This document shows, in pieces, positions 26,638 through 36,530 of a DNA stretch of 64,000 nucleotides (positions within the stretch are counted from its first letter, which is position 1; every line of letters starts with the position of its first letter). The stretch is taken from positions 124,001 through 188,000 of the forward strand of contig JAHEAX010000001.1 in NCBI GenBank assembly GCA_024642525.1, given 5' to 3'. The notes under the pieces are model-generated. The model saw only the letters and a list, made by a program, of their open reading frames with translations. It had not been told where the DNA came from and ran no database searches. Made by a program: the position numbers and the translations under genes. Origin of the DNA: Erythrobacteraceae bacterium (lineage in GTDB: Bacteria; Pseudomonadota; Alphaproteobacteria; Sphingomonadales; Sphingomonadaceae).

Positions 26638-28332
26638 TTAGGCCGGATTATTGCCAACACGCAAGGCACTGTTCGCGGCACTAAGCACGGCCCTGACGCT
26701 GGCAGTGGCGATATCTTCATCGATACCACAACCCCAGATCTTGCGTCCGCCTGCACCTGTGCATTCAAGATAGGCAGCCGCACGGGCGTCCGAACCTTTG
26801 GAAAGGGCGTGTTCGGAATAATCCACCACGTCGAGTTCGATCCCGAATGCATCGCGCAATGTCGCCACGACCGACGAAATAAGGCCATTGCCACGTCCGC
26901 TTACGCGCTGAGCCTGCCCGGCGACCTCGATCGTGCCGGCAAACATGCGCGTACCATCCGTACCGCGGCTTTCCTCGTAATCCACCAGTTGGAAATGCTT
27001 GTCGGTGGTCTGGACGAAATAGGCTTCGCGGAAAGCTTGCCAGATATCTGCGGCATTCAGCTCGCGGCCAAGTTCGTCTGCCATGCGCTGCACATGGGGC
27101 GCAAAATCGGCCTGCATTGCCTTGGGCAGTTTGAGTCCCTGATCCTGTTCGAGAACCCAGGCAAACCCACCTTTACCGCTCTGCGAATTCACCCGGATTA
27201 CCGCTTCGTAATTGCGGCCAAGGTCGGCTGGGTCGATAGGCAAATAGGGCACACGCCACCGTTCATCATTCTGCGTATCGCGCGCGGCAAATCCCTTCTT
27301 GATCGCATCCTGATGGCTGCCCGAAAATGCGGTGAACACCAGTTCGCCGCCATAGGGGTGGCGTTCATGCACTGGCAGTTCGTTGCAATATTCGACGGTT
27401 TCAATCACGCGGTCGATATCGGAAAAATCTAGCCCCGGATCGATACCCTGCGTGTACATGTTGAGTGCCACAGTCACGAGGCAGCAATTGCCGGTGCGTT
27501 CCCCGTTGCCGAACAGACAGCCTTCGACACGGTCCGCGCCAGCCATCAAGCCCAGTTCCGCCGCAGCCACGCCTGTGCCGCGATCATTATGGGTGTGCAG
27601 ACTGATAATCGCCGCATCGCGATTGGGCAGGTTGCGGCAGAAATATTCGATCTGGTCGGCGTAGATATTGGGCGTGGCGGCCTCAACTGTTGCCGGAAGG
27701 TTGAGAATGATGGGGCGTTCAGTCGTTGGTTGCAGAACGTCCATCACTGCTTCGCAAACCTCGATGCTGAAATCGAGTTCAGCGGTCGAGAAAGTCTCGG
27801 GGCTGTATTGGAAATGCCAGTCTGTCGCAGGCCGGGCGGCGGCTTCGTCGCGCATGATCCTGGCACCATCTACGGCTATCTGGCGAACTTCCTGCTTGCT
27901 CATGCGGAAGACGATGTCGCGCCATGCCGGGCTGACCGCATTATACATGTGAACAACAGCGGCATGGACCCCGTCGAGACTGTCGAATGATGTCTTGATG
28001 AGATCAGCACGAGACTGGGTGAGAACCTGGACGAACACATCCTCTGGTATCGTGCCAGAATCTACCAGGCCGCGAATGAAGTCGAATTCCGTCGCGCCTG
28101 CGCTTGGAAAGCCTACTTCGATTTCCTTCACCCCGATTTCGACGAGCAGATCGAAAAAACGGCGCTTCTTGGCCGAATCCATCGGGTCGACAATGGCTTG
28201 GTTGCCATCGCGCAAGTCTGTTGAAAGCCAGCGGGGCGGGGCGGTGATGGTGCGGGATGGCCACTGCCGGTCAGCAATGTTGACCTGCGGGAAAGGGCTG
28301 TATTTGCGCGAGGGGTCGCGGAGCATTGTCAT
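26638..28332 (-). CDS. leuA: LeuA, 2-isopropylmalate synthase (long, type-2 form)
   Basis: The 564-residue enzyme has the N-terminal catalytic barrel (STDLRDGNQAIVDPMD, VGFPSAGATEFDFIRGLVD, and the metal-binding SLHTHNDRGTGVAAAELG). The C-terminal regulatory domain (from ~residue 440) would bind leucine for feedback control. It condenses acetyl-CoA with 2-oxoisovalerate, the first step to leucine, using the product of the ilv genes nearby at 30-34 kb. ATGs at 28332 and 28326 are both possible. An upstream leucine-rich leader peptide with competing hairpins indicates attenuation control. Confidence 0.95.
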   Translation of the reverse strand: MTMLRDPSRKYSPFPQVNIADRQWPSRTITAPPRWLSTDLRDGNQAIVDPMDSAKKRRFFDLLVEIGVKEIEVGFPSAGATEFDFIRGLVDSGTIPEDVFVQVLTQSRADLIKTSFDSLDGVHAAVVHMYNAVSPAWRDIVFRMSKQEVRQIAVDGARIMRDEAAARPATDWHFQYSPETFSTAELDFSIEVCEAVMDVLQPTTERPIILNLPATVEAATPNIYADQIEYFCRNLPNRDAAIISLHTHNDRGTGVAAAELGLMAGADRVEGCLFGNGERTGNCCLVTVALNMYTQGIDPGLDFSDIDRVIETVEYCNELPVHERHPYGGELVFTAFSGSHQDAIKKGFAARDTQNDERWRVPYLPIDPADLGRNYEAVIRVNSQSGKGGFAWVLEQDQGLKLPKAMQADFAPHVQRMADELGRELNAADIWQAFREAYFVQTTDKHFQLVDYEESRGTDGTRMFAGTIEVAGQAQRVSGRGNGLISSVVATLRDAFGIELDVVDYSEHALSKGSDARAAAYLECTGAGGRKIWGCGIDEDIATASVRAVLSAANSALRVGNNPA

Positions 28333-28382
28333 GTCTGAAAAATCTCGGTTCTAAAACGAAGTGTGTGCTGCGGTCAGATGGT

Positions 28383-28438
28383 CCCTTGGGCGCTTGCAGC
28401 GCACCTTGTCAGGCCACGCCGCAGGTCACGCCCAAGGG
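28383..28438 (-). promoter_or_regulatory. leuA attenuator: competing inverted repeats
   Basis: CGCCCAAGGG (28429-28438) and CCCTTGGGCG (28383-28392) form a perfect 10-bp inverted repeat across the leader RNA. The same leader segment can instead fold locally into CACGCC-CTTG-GGCGTG at the end of the leader peptide. Mutually exclusive pairing around a leucine-codon-rich peptide is the signature of ribosome-mediated attenuation. A classical U-tract terminator is not obvious, so the output step may be Rho-dependent or translational. Confidence 0.6.
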
Positions 28439-28476
28439 CGTGTAAGTCGCAGGATTAGGCCAAGACGAGCGTTCAT
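28426..28476 (-). CDS. leuA leader peptide (leucine-rich, 16 aa)
   Basis: The minus strand encodes MNARLGLILRLTRPWA followed by TGA, ending about 94 nt before the leuA start. Four of sixteen codons are leucine (CTT, CTA, CTG, CTT), clustered over seven residues, as expected of a peptide that senses charged tRNA-Leu. Its last codons lie in the competing inverted repeat described for the attenuator. No strong Shine-Dalgarno is visible. Too short for routine gene finders. Confidence 0.65.
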   Translation of the reverse strand: MNARLGLILRLTRPWA

Positions 28477-28601
28477 GGCGTTTCTATGCGCATTGATGAG
28501 GGCGCTGTCCACCCGGTTTCAGCAACTTTATGACCAAATACCTCCAGCCATTGTAACTTGTCGCAGTTGCGTAGCGTATATGAAGCGCATAGCGTGCGCA
28601 G

Positions 28602-29741
28602 ATGAACGATACGATCCGGCCATTCACCCTCGAGATTCCGCAAACCGAACTGGAGCGGCTTTATAACAAGATAGATGCGGCCCGCTGGCCAGAAGAACAA
28701 CCGGTGGATGACTGGTCGCAGGGAACCCCGCTTGAGGAATTGCGCAAGCTCGTCGACTATTGGCGGAACGGCTATGACTGGCGTTCGTGCGAGGCATATC
28801 TTAATTCACTGGGCCAGTTTGTTACCGAAATAGACGGACTGGACATTCATTTCCTGCATGTCAGATCACCGCATGAAAATGCCTTGCCCATTGTCCTCAC
28901 TCACGGCTGGCCTGGGTCTGTCGTGGAATTTCTCGGCGTAATCGAACGTCTGACGCAGCCTGAAAAATACGGCGGCAATGCTGAAGATGCGTTCCACGTC
29001 ATCGCCCCTTCACTGCCCGGCTTCGGTTTTTCTGGCAAACCGGCAGAAACCGGCTGGGGCATAGAAAAGATTGCGGCGGCATGGGCCACGCTCGTCTCGC
29101 GCCTCGGATATGATCATTGGGTTGCGCAGGGCGGAGACTGGGGTTCTGCTGTAACGGCGGAAATTGGCAGGCAGGCACCAGAAGGATGCAGGGCGATCCA
29201 CGTCAACATGGTATCCGTTCGGCCTGTGCCGGAAGATTTTGAAAGTGACGATCCAGACATGAAAAAGGCCCTCGCAGGTCTTAAATTCTATGCCGATTGG
29301 GATTCAGGATATTCCAAGCAACAATCCACTCGCCCGCAAACCGTGGGCTATGGCCTGGTGGATTCTCCTGTCGGCCTCGCTGGCTGGATTTACGAGAAGA
29401 TGTATGCGTGGACGGACAATGACGGATCGCCGCTCGATGCGCTTCGTATGGACGCAATTCTCGACAATCTGATGCTGTACTGGCTGCCCGCAACGGGTGC
29501 ATCGGCTGCACGGCTTTACTGGGAAAGCTTCGGCAGGTTCGCAGGCGATCCGGTAAAACTGCCGGGCGGCGCAAGCGGATTTCCGGGCGAGATCATGCCC
29601 GCACCGCGCGCATGGGCAGAACGGCTGATACCCAACCTGATTTACTGGAACACGCTGGACAAGGGTGGGCATTTTGCGGCGTGGGAACAGCCAGAAGCCT
29701 TCACTGCCGAGATCAGGGCCTGTTTTGCAAAGGTGCGTTAG
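28602..29741 (+). CDS. Epoxide hydrolase (alpha/beta-hydrolase, microsomal-type)
   Basis: The 379-residue protein has the N-terminal EHN domain (FTLEIPQTELERLYNKIDAARW, ~residues 8-110), then an alpha/beta-hydrolase core with the oxyanion-hole motif HGWPGS (101-106) and nucleophile D179 in QGGDWGS. The charge-relay histidine lies in DKGGHFAAWEQP near the C-terminus. Enzymes of this type open epoxides to vicinal diols through an ester intermediate. It stands alone, divergent from leuA; its end overlaps the convergent lipoprotein gene by 4 bp. Start ATG without clear ribosome binding site. Confidence 0.92.
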   Translation: MNDTIRPFTLEIPQTELERLYNKIDAARWPEEQPVDDWSQGTPLEELRKLVDYWRNGYDWRSCEAYLNSLGQFVTEIDGLDIHFLHVRSPHENALPIVLTHGWPGSVVEFLGVIERLTQPEKYGGNAEDAFHVIAPSLPGFGFSGKPAETGWGIEKIAAAWATLVSRLGYDHWVAQGGDWGSAVTAEIGRQAPEGCRAIHVNMVSVRPVPEDFESDDPDMKKALAGLKFYADWDSGYSKQQSTRPQTVGYGLVDSPVGLAGWIYEKMYAWTDNDGSPLDALRMDAILDNLMLYWLPATGASAARLYWESFGRFAGDPVKLPGGASGFPGEIMPAPRAWAERLIPNLIYWNTLDKGGHFAAWEQPEAFTAEIRACFAKVR

Positions 29742-30184
29742 CCGCAGCGAAGGTCGCGGATGATGCCGCCAGCATCAAGCATGACGTTCAGCCTTTTTTC
29801 GCGGTAAGACGCATCGATAACTCCGCCGTAGGGCACAACCCGCATAGAGCCGTCAGCAGGCACAATCTGGCCAATTGCTTCGCGTAGCTGCGCGCTATCT
29901 GCCTGCCCCAGATATTGGCCGCCCTTGTTTGCGCCGCAAGATGATGCAGCAGGGTCGGTCTGGGTTCCAGCTTCTGGTGGACCGGCGGCAGCACCGGGCT
30001 GGGCTGCTGCGATTTTCGGTGCATATTGCTGACCATCTGCGGCTTGCGCAGTGCCGCCAGCTGCTGGCGCGCCATTTACGCGCGCTGCAAAATCATCGGC
30101 TGATTCAGCATTTTGCCCGGCATCGCTACAGGCCGAAAGTGTGAGAAACAGGCCAAAGGCGGCCATTTTGCTGAATGTCGTCAC
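29738..30184 (-). CDS. I78-family-like peptidase inhibitor lipoprotein
   Basis: The 148-residue protein has a lipoprotein signal with lipobox LSAC (Cys19), an Ala/Gln/Gly-rich linker (~residues 20-80) and a C-terminal domain. That domain reads CGANKGGQYLGQ, then ADGSMRVVPYGGVIDASYREKRLNVMLDAGGIIRDLRCG, matching the Inhibitor_I78 pattern of paired cysteines, GQ, and a Y-R-x-x-RLNV-x-x-D segment. Members inhibit serine proteases such as subtilisin and elastase. Anchoring to an envelope membrane is predicted. It lies downstream of leader-less space after ilvC's 5' neighbour and is transcribed convergently with the epoxide hydrolase gene. Confidence 0.8.
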   Translation of the reverse strand: MTTFSKMAAFGLFLTLSACSDAGQNAESADDFAARVNGAPAAGGTAQAADGQQYAPKIAAAQPGAAAGPPEAGTQTDPAASSCGANKGGQYLGQADSAQLREAIGQIVPADGSMRVVPYGGVIDASYREKRLNVMLDAGGIIRDLRCG

Positions 30185-30244
30185 CGTATCATCCTCTGTT
30201 GGATGACCGCCTCATGACCCTGTTTCATTTCAGATTGGCGACAA

Positions 30245-31288
<1,044 letters not shown>

Positions 31289-31349
31289 TCAAATGCCATT
31301 GTCTGGCGGGTTTCTGGGTGAATTTCTCGTTAGTATTGAATGATCTGGA

Positions 31350-31865
31350 TCAGGTGCCTTCTGCACCGCGCATCATGCCGGCAATGCCAGTGCGGCCCAC
31401 TTCCACCAGGCCAAGTTCGCGCATCAAGGCGATGAAGCTGTCGATCTTGTCCGGCGCGCCGGTCAATTCAAAAATGAAGCTGGATGTCGTGGTGTCCACC
31501 ACCTGTGCACGGAACACGTCAGCCAGGCGCAATGCCTCGACCCGGTGTTCGCCGGTGCCGGCAACCTTGATGAGCGCCAGTTCGCGTTCGACATGGGCGC
31601 CTGTTTCGGTGAGATCGACGACCTTGTGAACCGAAACAAGCCGTTCAAGCTGCGCGCGGATCTGGTCGATCACTTCAGGCGGGCCCTGCGTCACGATGGT
31701 GATGCGGCTGACAGCGTGATTTTCCGAAATATCGGCCACGGTCAGGCTGTCGATATTATAGCCGCGTGCCGTGAACATGCCGGCAATGCGCGCAAGAATG
31801 CCCGCTTCATTATCGACGGTCACTGCCAGCACATGGCGTTCCGCTTCGGCTCTGTGAATTTTCAT
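31350..31865 (-). CDS. ilvN: IlvN/IlvH, acetolactate synthase small (regulatory) subunit
   Basis: The 171-residue protein begins with an ACT domain (HVLAVTVDNEAGILARIAGMF, RGYNIDSLTV) followed by the second ALS small-subunit domain (residues ~90-165, RELALIKVAG to RTGIAGMMRG). It activates IlvB and confers valine feedback. The frame opens at 31931, but the ATG at 31865 gives the family's usual N-terminus (MKIHRAEAERH) and lies 13 nt after the ilvB stop with AGGGAC before it. Confidence 0.96.
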   Translation of the reverse strand: MKIHRAEAERHVLAVTVDNEAGILARIAGMFTARGYNIDSLTVADISENHAVSRITIVTQGPPEVIDQIRAQLERLVSVHKVVDLTETGAHVERELALIKVAGTGEHRVEALRLADVFRAQVVDTTTSSFIFELTGAPDKIDSFIALMRELGLVEVGRTGIAGMMRGAEGT

Positions 31866-31878
31866 CGGTCGGTCCCTA

Positions 31879-33666
31879 TCACACCAGCGCCTTGGCTTCG
31901 TCATCCATCGTGCCGCTGGCCTGATCGCCATACATCAGCATGTCGGTATGCGCAGAGCCACTGGGGATCATCGGATAGCAATTGGCATCCTTAGAAACCT
32001 GGCAATCGACAATGACCGGCCCTTCATGCGCCAGCATGGCGGCGATACCCGCGTCTAGCTGGCCCTCATCCTCGATCCGGATACCCTTCCATCCATATGC
32101 CTCGGCCAGCGCGACGAAATCGGGCAGGCTGTCGGAATAACTGTTGGAATAGCGGCTCTCATAGGTCAGTTCCTGCCATTGGCGGACCATGCCCATATAT
32201 TCATTATTGAGGATGAATATCTTCACCGGCAGGCGATATTGGCTGGCCGTGCCCAATTCCTGGATGTTCATCTGGATGGATGCTTCGCCAGCGATATCGA
32301 TTACCAGGCTATCAGGATTGCCCAGCTGTGCGCCGATGGCGGCAGGCAGGCCATATCCCATGGTGCCGAGACCGCCGCTGGTCAGCCACTTGTTTGGACC
32401 AAAGAAGTGGAAATATTGCGCCGCCCACATCTGGTGCTGGCCGACTTCGGTAGTGATGATCGGGTCATGCTCCCGAGTAAGGGCGAAAAGGCGCTCGACC
32501 GCTTTTTGCGGCATGATTGCGCTCTTGCTTTCAGGGTAGGCGAGGCATTCGCGTGCACGCCATCCGGCAATCCGCGCCTTCCATTCGGCAAGATCGCGCG
32601 CCTTGCGGGTGCCCCATGCATCCACCAGCTGTTCCAGAACAGTGGCGCAGTCGCCTACAATGCCCAGATCAACCGGCACGATCTTGTTGATCGACGCGCG
32701 ATCGATATCGATGTGGATCTTGGTGGAATCGGGCGAGAATGCATCCAGCTTGCCGGTAACACGGTCATCGAACCGAGCACCGATGCAGATCATAAGGTCG
32801 CAGCGGTTCATGGTCATGTTGGCTTCGTAAGTTCCGTGCATGCCCAACATACCGAGCCAGTCCGGGTGGTCGGCAGGAAAAGCGCCAAGCCCCATCAGCG
32901 TGGAAGTGACAGGTGCGCCGGTCATATCCTGCAACTGGCGCAGCAATTGGCTGGCGCGCGGTCCAGCATTGATGATGCCGCCGCCGGTATAGAAAACGGG
33001 GCATTCCGCCTTTTCCATCAGGTCGACAGCAGCGGAAATCAGATCCGGCTCTGCCTCTGTCTGCGGCTGATAACGTGCAGAGGCGAGCACCTTTGACGCG
33101 CCTTCGCTGCCGTTATCGTCAAATTCAGCCTGCGCAATCTGCACATCCTTGGGAATGTCGATCAGGACAGGGCCGGGGCGGCCGGTGGTGGCAATGCGGA
33201 ATGCTTCGGCAATGGTCGCGGCAAGGTCCGCAGGGTCTTTCACCAGATAATTATGTTTCGTGCAGTGGCGGGTGATGCCGATGGTGTCGGCTTCCTGAAA
33301 CGCATCGGTGCCGATCAGCGCGGTGGGAACCTGCCCGGTGATGATGACAAGGGGGATCGAATCAAGAAAAGCATCGGCAATGCCGGTGACCGCATTGGTC
33401 GCACCCGGGCCGGAGGTAACCAGAACAACACCTGGTTTGCCCGTGGAACGGGCATAGCCTTCAGCGGCATGGGCAGCGCCGGCTTCATGACGCACCAGAA
33501 TATGGCGGATGCGCTGGTCAGCGAAGAGTTCGTCGTAAATCGGCAGCACAGCGCCGCCGGGATAGCCGAAGATGAATTCGACACCCTGCTGGACCAGGCT
33601 TTCCACCAGGATTGCGGCACCACTGCGTTCGCCGTTGCTATTCGGGCCCGATGTGGGGCTGGACAT
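31879..33666 (-). CDS. ilvB: IlvB/IlvI, acetolactate synthase large (catalytic) subunit
   Basis: The 595-residue ThDP enzyme has [14 protein letters not shown] with the catalytic glutamate expected a little later in [16 protein letters not shown], the FAD-binding middle domain ([13 protein letters not shown]) and the C-terminal ThDP domain. It condenses two pyruvates, or pyruvate with 2-oxobutyrate. The ATG at 33666 has GGAG 6 nt upstream and is preferred to a TTG at 33678. In the ThDP/Mg motif the usual GDGS reads GEAS (D to E). The leader contains a short ORF and a hairpin that hint at attenuation. Confidence 0.96.
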   Translation of the reverse strand: MSSPTSGPNSNGERSGAAILVESLVQQGVEFIFGYPGGAVLPIYDELFADQRIRHILVRHEAGAAHAAEGYARSTGKPGVVLVTSGPGATNAVTGIADAFLDSIPLVIITGQVPTALIGTDAFQEADTIGITRHCTKHNYLVKDPADLAATIAEAFRIATTGRPGPVLIDIPKDVQIAQAEFDDNGSEGASKVLASARYQPQTEAEPDLISAAVDLMEKAECPVFYTGGGIINAGPRASQLLRQLQDMTGAPVTSTLMGLGAFPADHPDWLGMLGMHGTYEANMTMNRCDLMICIGARFDDRVTGKLDAFSPDSTKIHIDIDRASINKIVPVDLGIVGDCATVLEQLVDAWGTRKARDLAEWKARIAGWRARECLAYPESKSAIMPQKAVERLFALTREHDPIITTEVGQHQMWAAQYFHFFGPNKWLTSGGLGTMGYGLPAAIGAQLGNPDSLVIDIAGEASIQMNIQELGTASQYRLPVKIFILNNEYMGMVRQWQELTYESRYSNSYSDSLPDFVALAEAYGWKGIRIEDEGQLDAGIAAMLAHEGPVIVDCQVSKDANCYPMIPSGSAHTDMLMYGDQASGTMDDEAKALV

Positions 33667-33688
33667 GATCTTCTCCAAAGAATGTGGC

Positions 33689-33710
33689 CCGAAGCAGGGG
33701 TATGCCTCGG
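33689..33710 (-). promoter_or_regulatory. Hairpin in the ilvB leader
   Basis: On the minus strand CCGAGGCA (33710-33703) pairs with TGCTTCGG (33696-33689), an 8-bp stem with one G-U pair around a TACCCC loop. It lies 22 nt before the ilvB start and behind a short ORF, so it could take part in leader-based control. The role is inferred from position only. Confidence 0.4.
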
Positions 33711-33725
33711 ACCATCAGGACGCAG

Positions 33726-33754
33726 CCTCTAGGAAAACAAAAGTAGCGTGTCAA
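33726..33754 (-). promoter_or_regulatory. Candidate sigma-70 promoter of ilvB
   Basis: TTGACA (33754-33749 on the minus strand) and TAGAGG (33731-33726) are spaced by 17 bp. The -35 is perfect, the -10 weak. It would give a leader of about 53 nt before ilvB. It overlaps the short ORF at 33729-33764, so the two readings compete. Confidence 0.35.
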
Positions 33755-33764
33755 CCGCATTCAT
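33729..33764 (-). other. Possible ilvB leader mini-ORF (11 codons)
   Basis: ATGA overlaps the miaA stop codon and opens [11 protein letters not shown] followed by TAG, with one valine and three successive leucine codons. Branched-chain codons before ilvB suggest a leader peptide, but the ORF is very short, has no clear ribosome binding site and overlaps the candidate promoter. Chance is a real possibility. Confidence 0.25.
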
Positions 33765-34690
33765 TGAAATAATCCTGCAAATATTACCTCAATTGAATCA
33801 TTTTGTAACATTAGTGTCGGCCAATCATCGGGGGTCTGGTTACGAAACCACGTATATTGGCGCTTGGAATATTGGCGCGTGGCAAGCTGTCCTGCGGCAA
33901 TCATTTCCTCGCGGCTCATGTCACCACCAAACCAGGCCGCTATTTCTCGAACGCCAATGGCGCGCATGACGGGCAAAGCGGGGTCGAGATTGCGAGCGGC
34001 GAGGCGAGTAACTTCCTCCACCGCGCCTTCTTCCAGCATTTTGACAAAGCGGCGGTCGCAGCGATCGTAAAGAAGTTCCCGATCGGGCAGCAGGACCAGC
34101 GGATGAAGTGCGATGGTATCGCCAATGCCGCCTTCAAGGTGCTGTTGCCAGTGGCGCAGCGGCTTGCCGGTCGACCGGACCACCTCGAGAGCGCGCGCCG
34201 TGCGGCTGTTGTCGGCAGGTGCAAGTCTGCTGGCCGCTTCCGGGTCCTCCACCATCAGCGCCGCGCGCGCTTCGGACTGGGGCAGGGCGCGCACGATGGC
34301 GCGAATTTCTGCGTCGATTTGTGGGACGGGTGCGATGCCATCGAGCAATGTACGCATATAGAGGCCGGTTCCGCCGACCAGAATGGGGACGGCACCTTCT
34401 GCATGAAGATCGGCAATCTCGACCTTGGCCGCATCGGCCCAAGTGCCTGCCGAACAGGGTGTCGCGCCATCCCATGTGCCGAACAGGCGGTGATCCACGC
34501 CGCGCATTTCTTCTTCGCTTGGCCGCGCGCTCAAGATTTGCAGGTCGGCATAGACCTGTGCGCTGTCGGCATTGATTATGGCAGCTTTCTGCCCATCTGC
34601 CTCCAATGCAAGTGCCAGGCGAACGGCAAGATCACTCTTGCCGCTCGCGGTTGGCCCTGCAATGAGCGCCACCGGTGGTTTTTCGGCCAT
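33761..34690 (-). CDS. miaA: MiaA, tRNA dimethylallyltransferase
   Basis: The 309-residue protein has the P-loop GPTASGKS (residues ~12-19), the acidic DSAQVY block, [23 protein letters not shown] and the C-terminal [13 protein letters not shown] that grips tRNA. It adds an isoprenyl group to A37 of tRNAs reading UNN codons; leader-peptide attenuation at leucine codons is sensitive to this modification in enteric bacteria. The frame opens at 34816. I choose ATG 34690; ATG 34717 would overlap the divergent serB start. No ribosome binding site is visible at 34690. Confidence 0.94.
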   Translation of the reverse strand: MAEKPPVALIAGPTASGKSDLAVRLALALEADGQKAAIINADSAQVYADLQILSARPSEEEMRGVDHRLFGTWDGATPCSAGTWADAAKVEIADLHAEGAVPILVGGTGLYMRTLLDGIAPVPQIDAEIRAIVRALPQSEARAALMVEDPEAASRLAPADNSRTARALEVVRSTGKPLRHWQQHLEGGIGDTIALHPLVLLPDRELLYDRCDRRFVKMLEEGAVEEVTRLAARNLDPALPVMRAIGVREIAAWFGGDMSREEMIAAGQLATRQYSKRQYTWFRNQTPDDWPTLMLQNDSIEVIFAGLFQ

Positions 34691-34709
34691 AGTTTTTGGA
34701 GAATTCAAT

Positions 34710-35594
34710 TTGCTCATCGCTCGACTGATAGCAGACCCGGCCGCGCTTGAAACGCAGCTAGATGCTGCAATCGCAGCGTTGGAAGCAGCCGATATGCGCG
34801 TGGCAATGGCCCGCATGGTCGATTATTGCGGCGACTTGCTGGAAATCGGACTGCCTGACGGCAATCCTGCAGCATTCCGAAGAATTCTCGACACGCATTT
34901 TTCCCCGTCTGACGTCGTGGTTGCCAAAGGTGAATTGCGCGTACCCCATGTCTTTGTGTCGGACATGGATTCAACCATGATCGAACAGGAATGCATCGAC
35001 GAACTGGCGGATTTTGCCGGATTGAAGGCGCAGGTCTCCGAAATAACCGAGCGGGCAATGCGCGGCGAACTCGACTTTGCAACCGCCCTCACGGAACGGG
35101 TGAAGCTGCTCGAAGGGCTGGATGAAGGCACAATCCGCCAATGTCTTGATGATCGTATCACGGCTGTGGAAGGCGCGAGAACACTTGTCGCTACGCTCAA
35201 GTCCCGCGGATGCCGCACGGTCATGGTGACCGGCGGCTTCCACCACTTTGCCGATCCCGTCGCTGAAATGCTCGGCTTTGAACATGTGGTCGCGAACCGG
35301 CTTGCAGTGGCAGATGGCAAGCTGTCCGGCTCCCTCATCGGACCAATCACGGACAGCTTGGTAAAAAAGAATGTTCTGTGCGACGAAATGGCGGCACTCG
35401 GCGATACTGCAGTCAGCCTCGCCACGGGTGATGGGGCGAATGATATCCCCATGCTCCAGGCGGCATCATATGGCCTTGCTTACCGTGCGAAGCCCAAGGC
35501 GCGTGATGCCGCTGACGGCTGGATAGACCGCGGCAACCTGACTTCGATACTTTCGCTGCTGGGTATTCCCGAAAGCGAATGGGTCGCAGCCTGA
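34710..35594 (+). CDS. serB: SerB, phosphoserine phosphatase
   Basis: The 294-residue HAD-family enzyme has an N-terminal ~75-residue ACT-like or helical part, then the catalytic motif DMDST (residues 85-89) with D85 as the phospho-acceptor, TGGFHHFAD as motif II, and [10 protein letters not shown] as motif IV. It removes phosphate from phosphoserine to give serine, which feeds glyA at 50.9-52.2 kb. The most likely start is TTG at 34710, since GGAG lies 8 nt upstream and no ATG is near; other starts upstream would overlap miaA. Confidence 0.92.
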   Translation: MLIARLIADPAALETQLDAAIAALEAADMRVAMARMVDYCGDLLEIGLPDGNPAAFRRILDTHFSPSDVVVAKGELRVPHVFVSDMDSTMIEQECIDELADFAGLKAQVSEITERAMRGELDFATALTERVKLLEGLDEGTIRQCLDDRITAVEGARTLVATLKSRGCRTVMVTGGFHHFADPVAEMLGFEHVVANRLAVADGKLSGSLIGPITDSLVKKNVLCDEMAALGDTAVSLATGDGANDIPMLQAASYGLAYRAKPKARDAADGWIDRGNLTSILSLLGIPESEWVAA

Positions 35595-35669
35595 GGCCAC
35601 GCAGTAACGCATATTGTAATTTGCCGCCTGTTCAGCTTATATTGACATTCTTGTCAGTAAGGGACGGGC

Positions 35670-36512
35670 ATGAACGCTTCTACTTCCATGATCGCTGCCG
35701 ATACTTCCGTATCGTCTGAAACCGCCGCTGACGGGACGGTTTTCCTTCATCCTGATCGCGTGCCACTGCGGACCCGGCCACTCAAGGCATTGGGGCACTG
35801 GAACGAATTGATGAAGAACAAGGAAAATACCGAAGAGGTGTTCCACATCTTCGAATGTTTTCCCTCGGGCAATTTCCTGCCCCGCGCCCGCGCCTTTACC
35901 TTGAGCGATAGTGGACAGGCGATTCGGGCCAGCGAACCCTATCTGCCGAACATTCTCGACGATCACGATGCGCTGCGCCGGATGCCGGAAGGCAGCGTGG
36001 CCCACGCCTATGTCGAATTCATGGAACGCGAAGGCCTATCGGCTGCTGGCCTGGTGGCAGAACATGACCGGTTTCGCGGCGACCGTCCGCATTATGATGA
36101 TCTGGTTGAATGGTTCGCCAATCGTCAGCGCGATACGCACGATCTGCTGCACGTCCTTACCGGATATGGCCGCGATGCGTTGGGCGAACAATGCGTGCTT
36201 GCCTTTACCTACAGCCAGAGCCCGAGCTTTGCGCATCTTTTCATTGCCTACGCTGGTGGCCTGAATATCAAGAAGCAGGTCAAGACCAGCGCGCCTGTGT
36301 TCAAAGCCGTTCGCGAGGCGCAGCGCCTTGGCAAAGCTTGCCCGCGCGTCGTGGAAATGTCGATTGTCGAACTGTTGGCCATGCCGCTTGATGAAGCGCG
36401 CAAGCAGCTCAACATCGGCACCCCTGTCTATTATGCCCGGGCACACAAGGTCTGGCAGGGTGAGAGCATTGATCCTTATGATCTGCTGGGACAGATGGAC
36501 AAAGCCGCCTGA
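35670..36512 (+). CDS. Coq4-family protein (ubiquinone biosynthesis)
   Basis: The 280-residue protein carries the Coq4 signature HD-x2-H-x11-E: H157, D158, H161 and E173 in RDTHDLLHVLTGYGRDALGE. In Coq4 this site binds a metal and has been linked to the C1 decarboxylation/hydroxylation step of coenzyme Q synthesis. The surrounding blocks (TEEVFHIFECFPSGNFLPRA and YAGGLNIKKQVK) also fit alphaproteobacterial Coq4-like proteins. AAGGGAC precedes the ATG. It is a single gene between serB and the convergent nitroreductase. Confidence 0.88.
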   Translation: MNASTSMIAADTSVSSETAADGTVFLHPDRVPLRTRPLKALGHWNELMKNKENTEEVFHIFECFPSGNFLPRARAFTLSDSGQAIRASEPYLPNILDDHDALRRMPEGSVAHAYVEFMEREGLSAAGLVAEHDRFRGDRPHYDDLVEWFANRQRDTHDLLHVLTGYGRDALGEQCVLAFTYSQSPSFAHLFIAYAGGLNIKKQVKTSAPVFKAVREAQRLGKACPRVVEMSIVELLAMPLDEARKQLNIGTPVYYARAHKVWQGESIDPYDLLGQMDKAA

Positions 36513-36530
36513 ACCAACACTATTGCGCTG

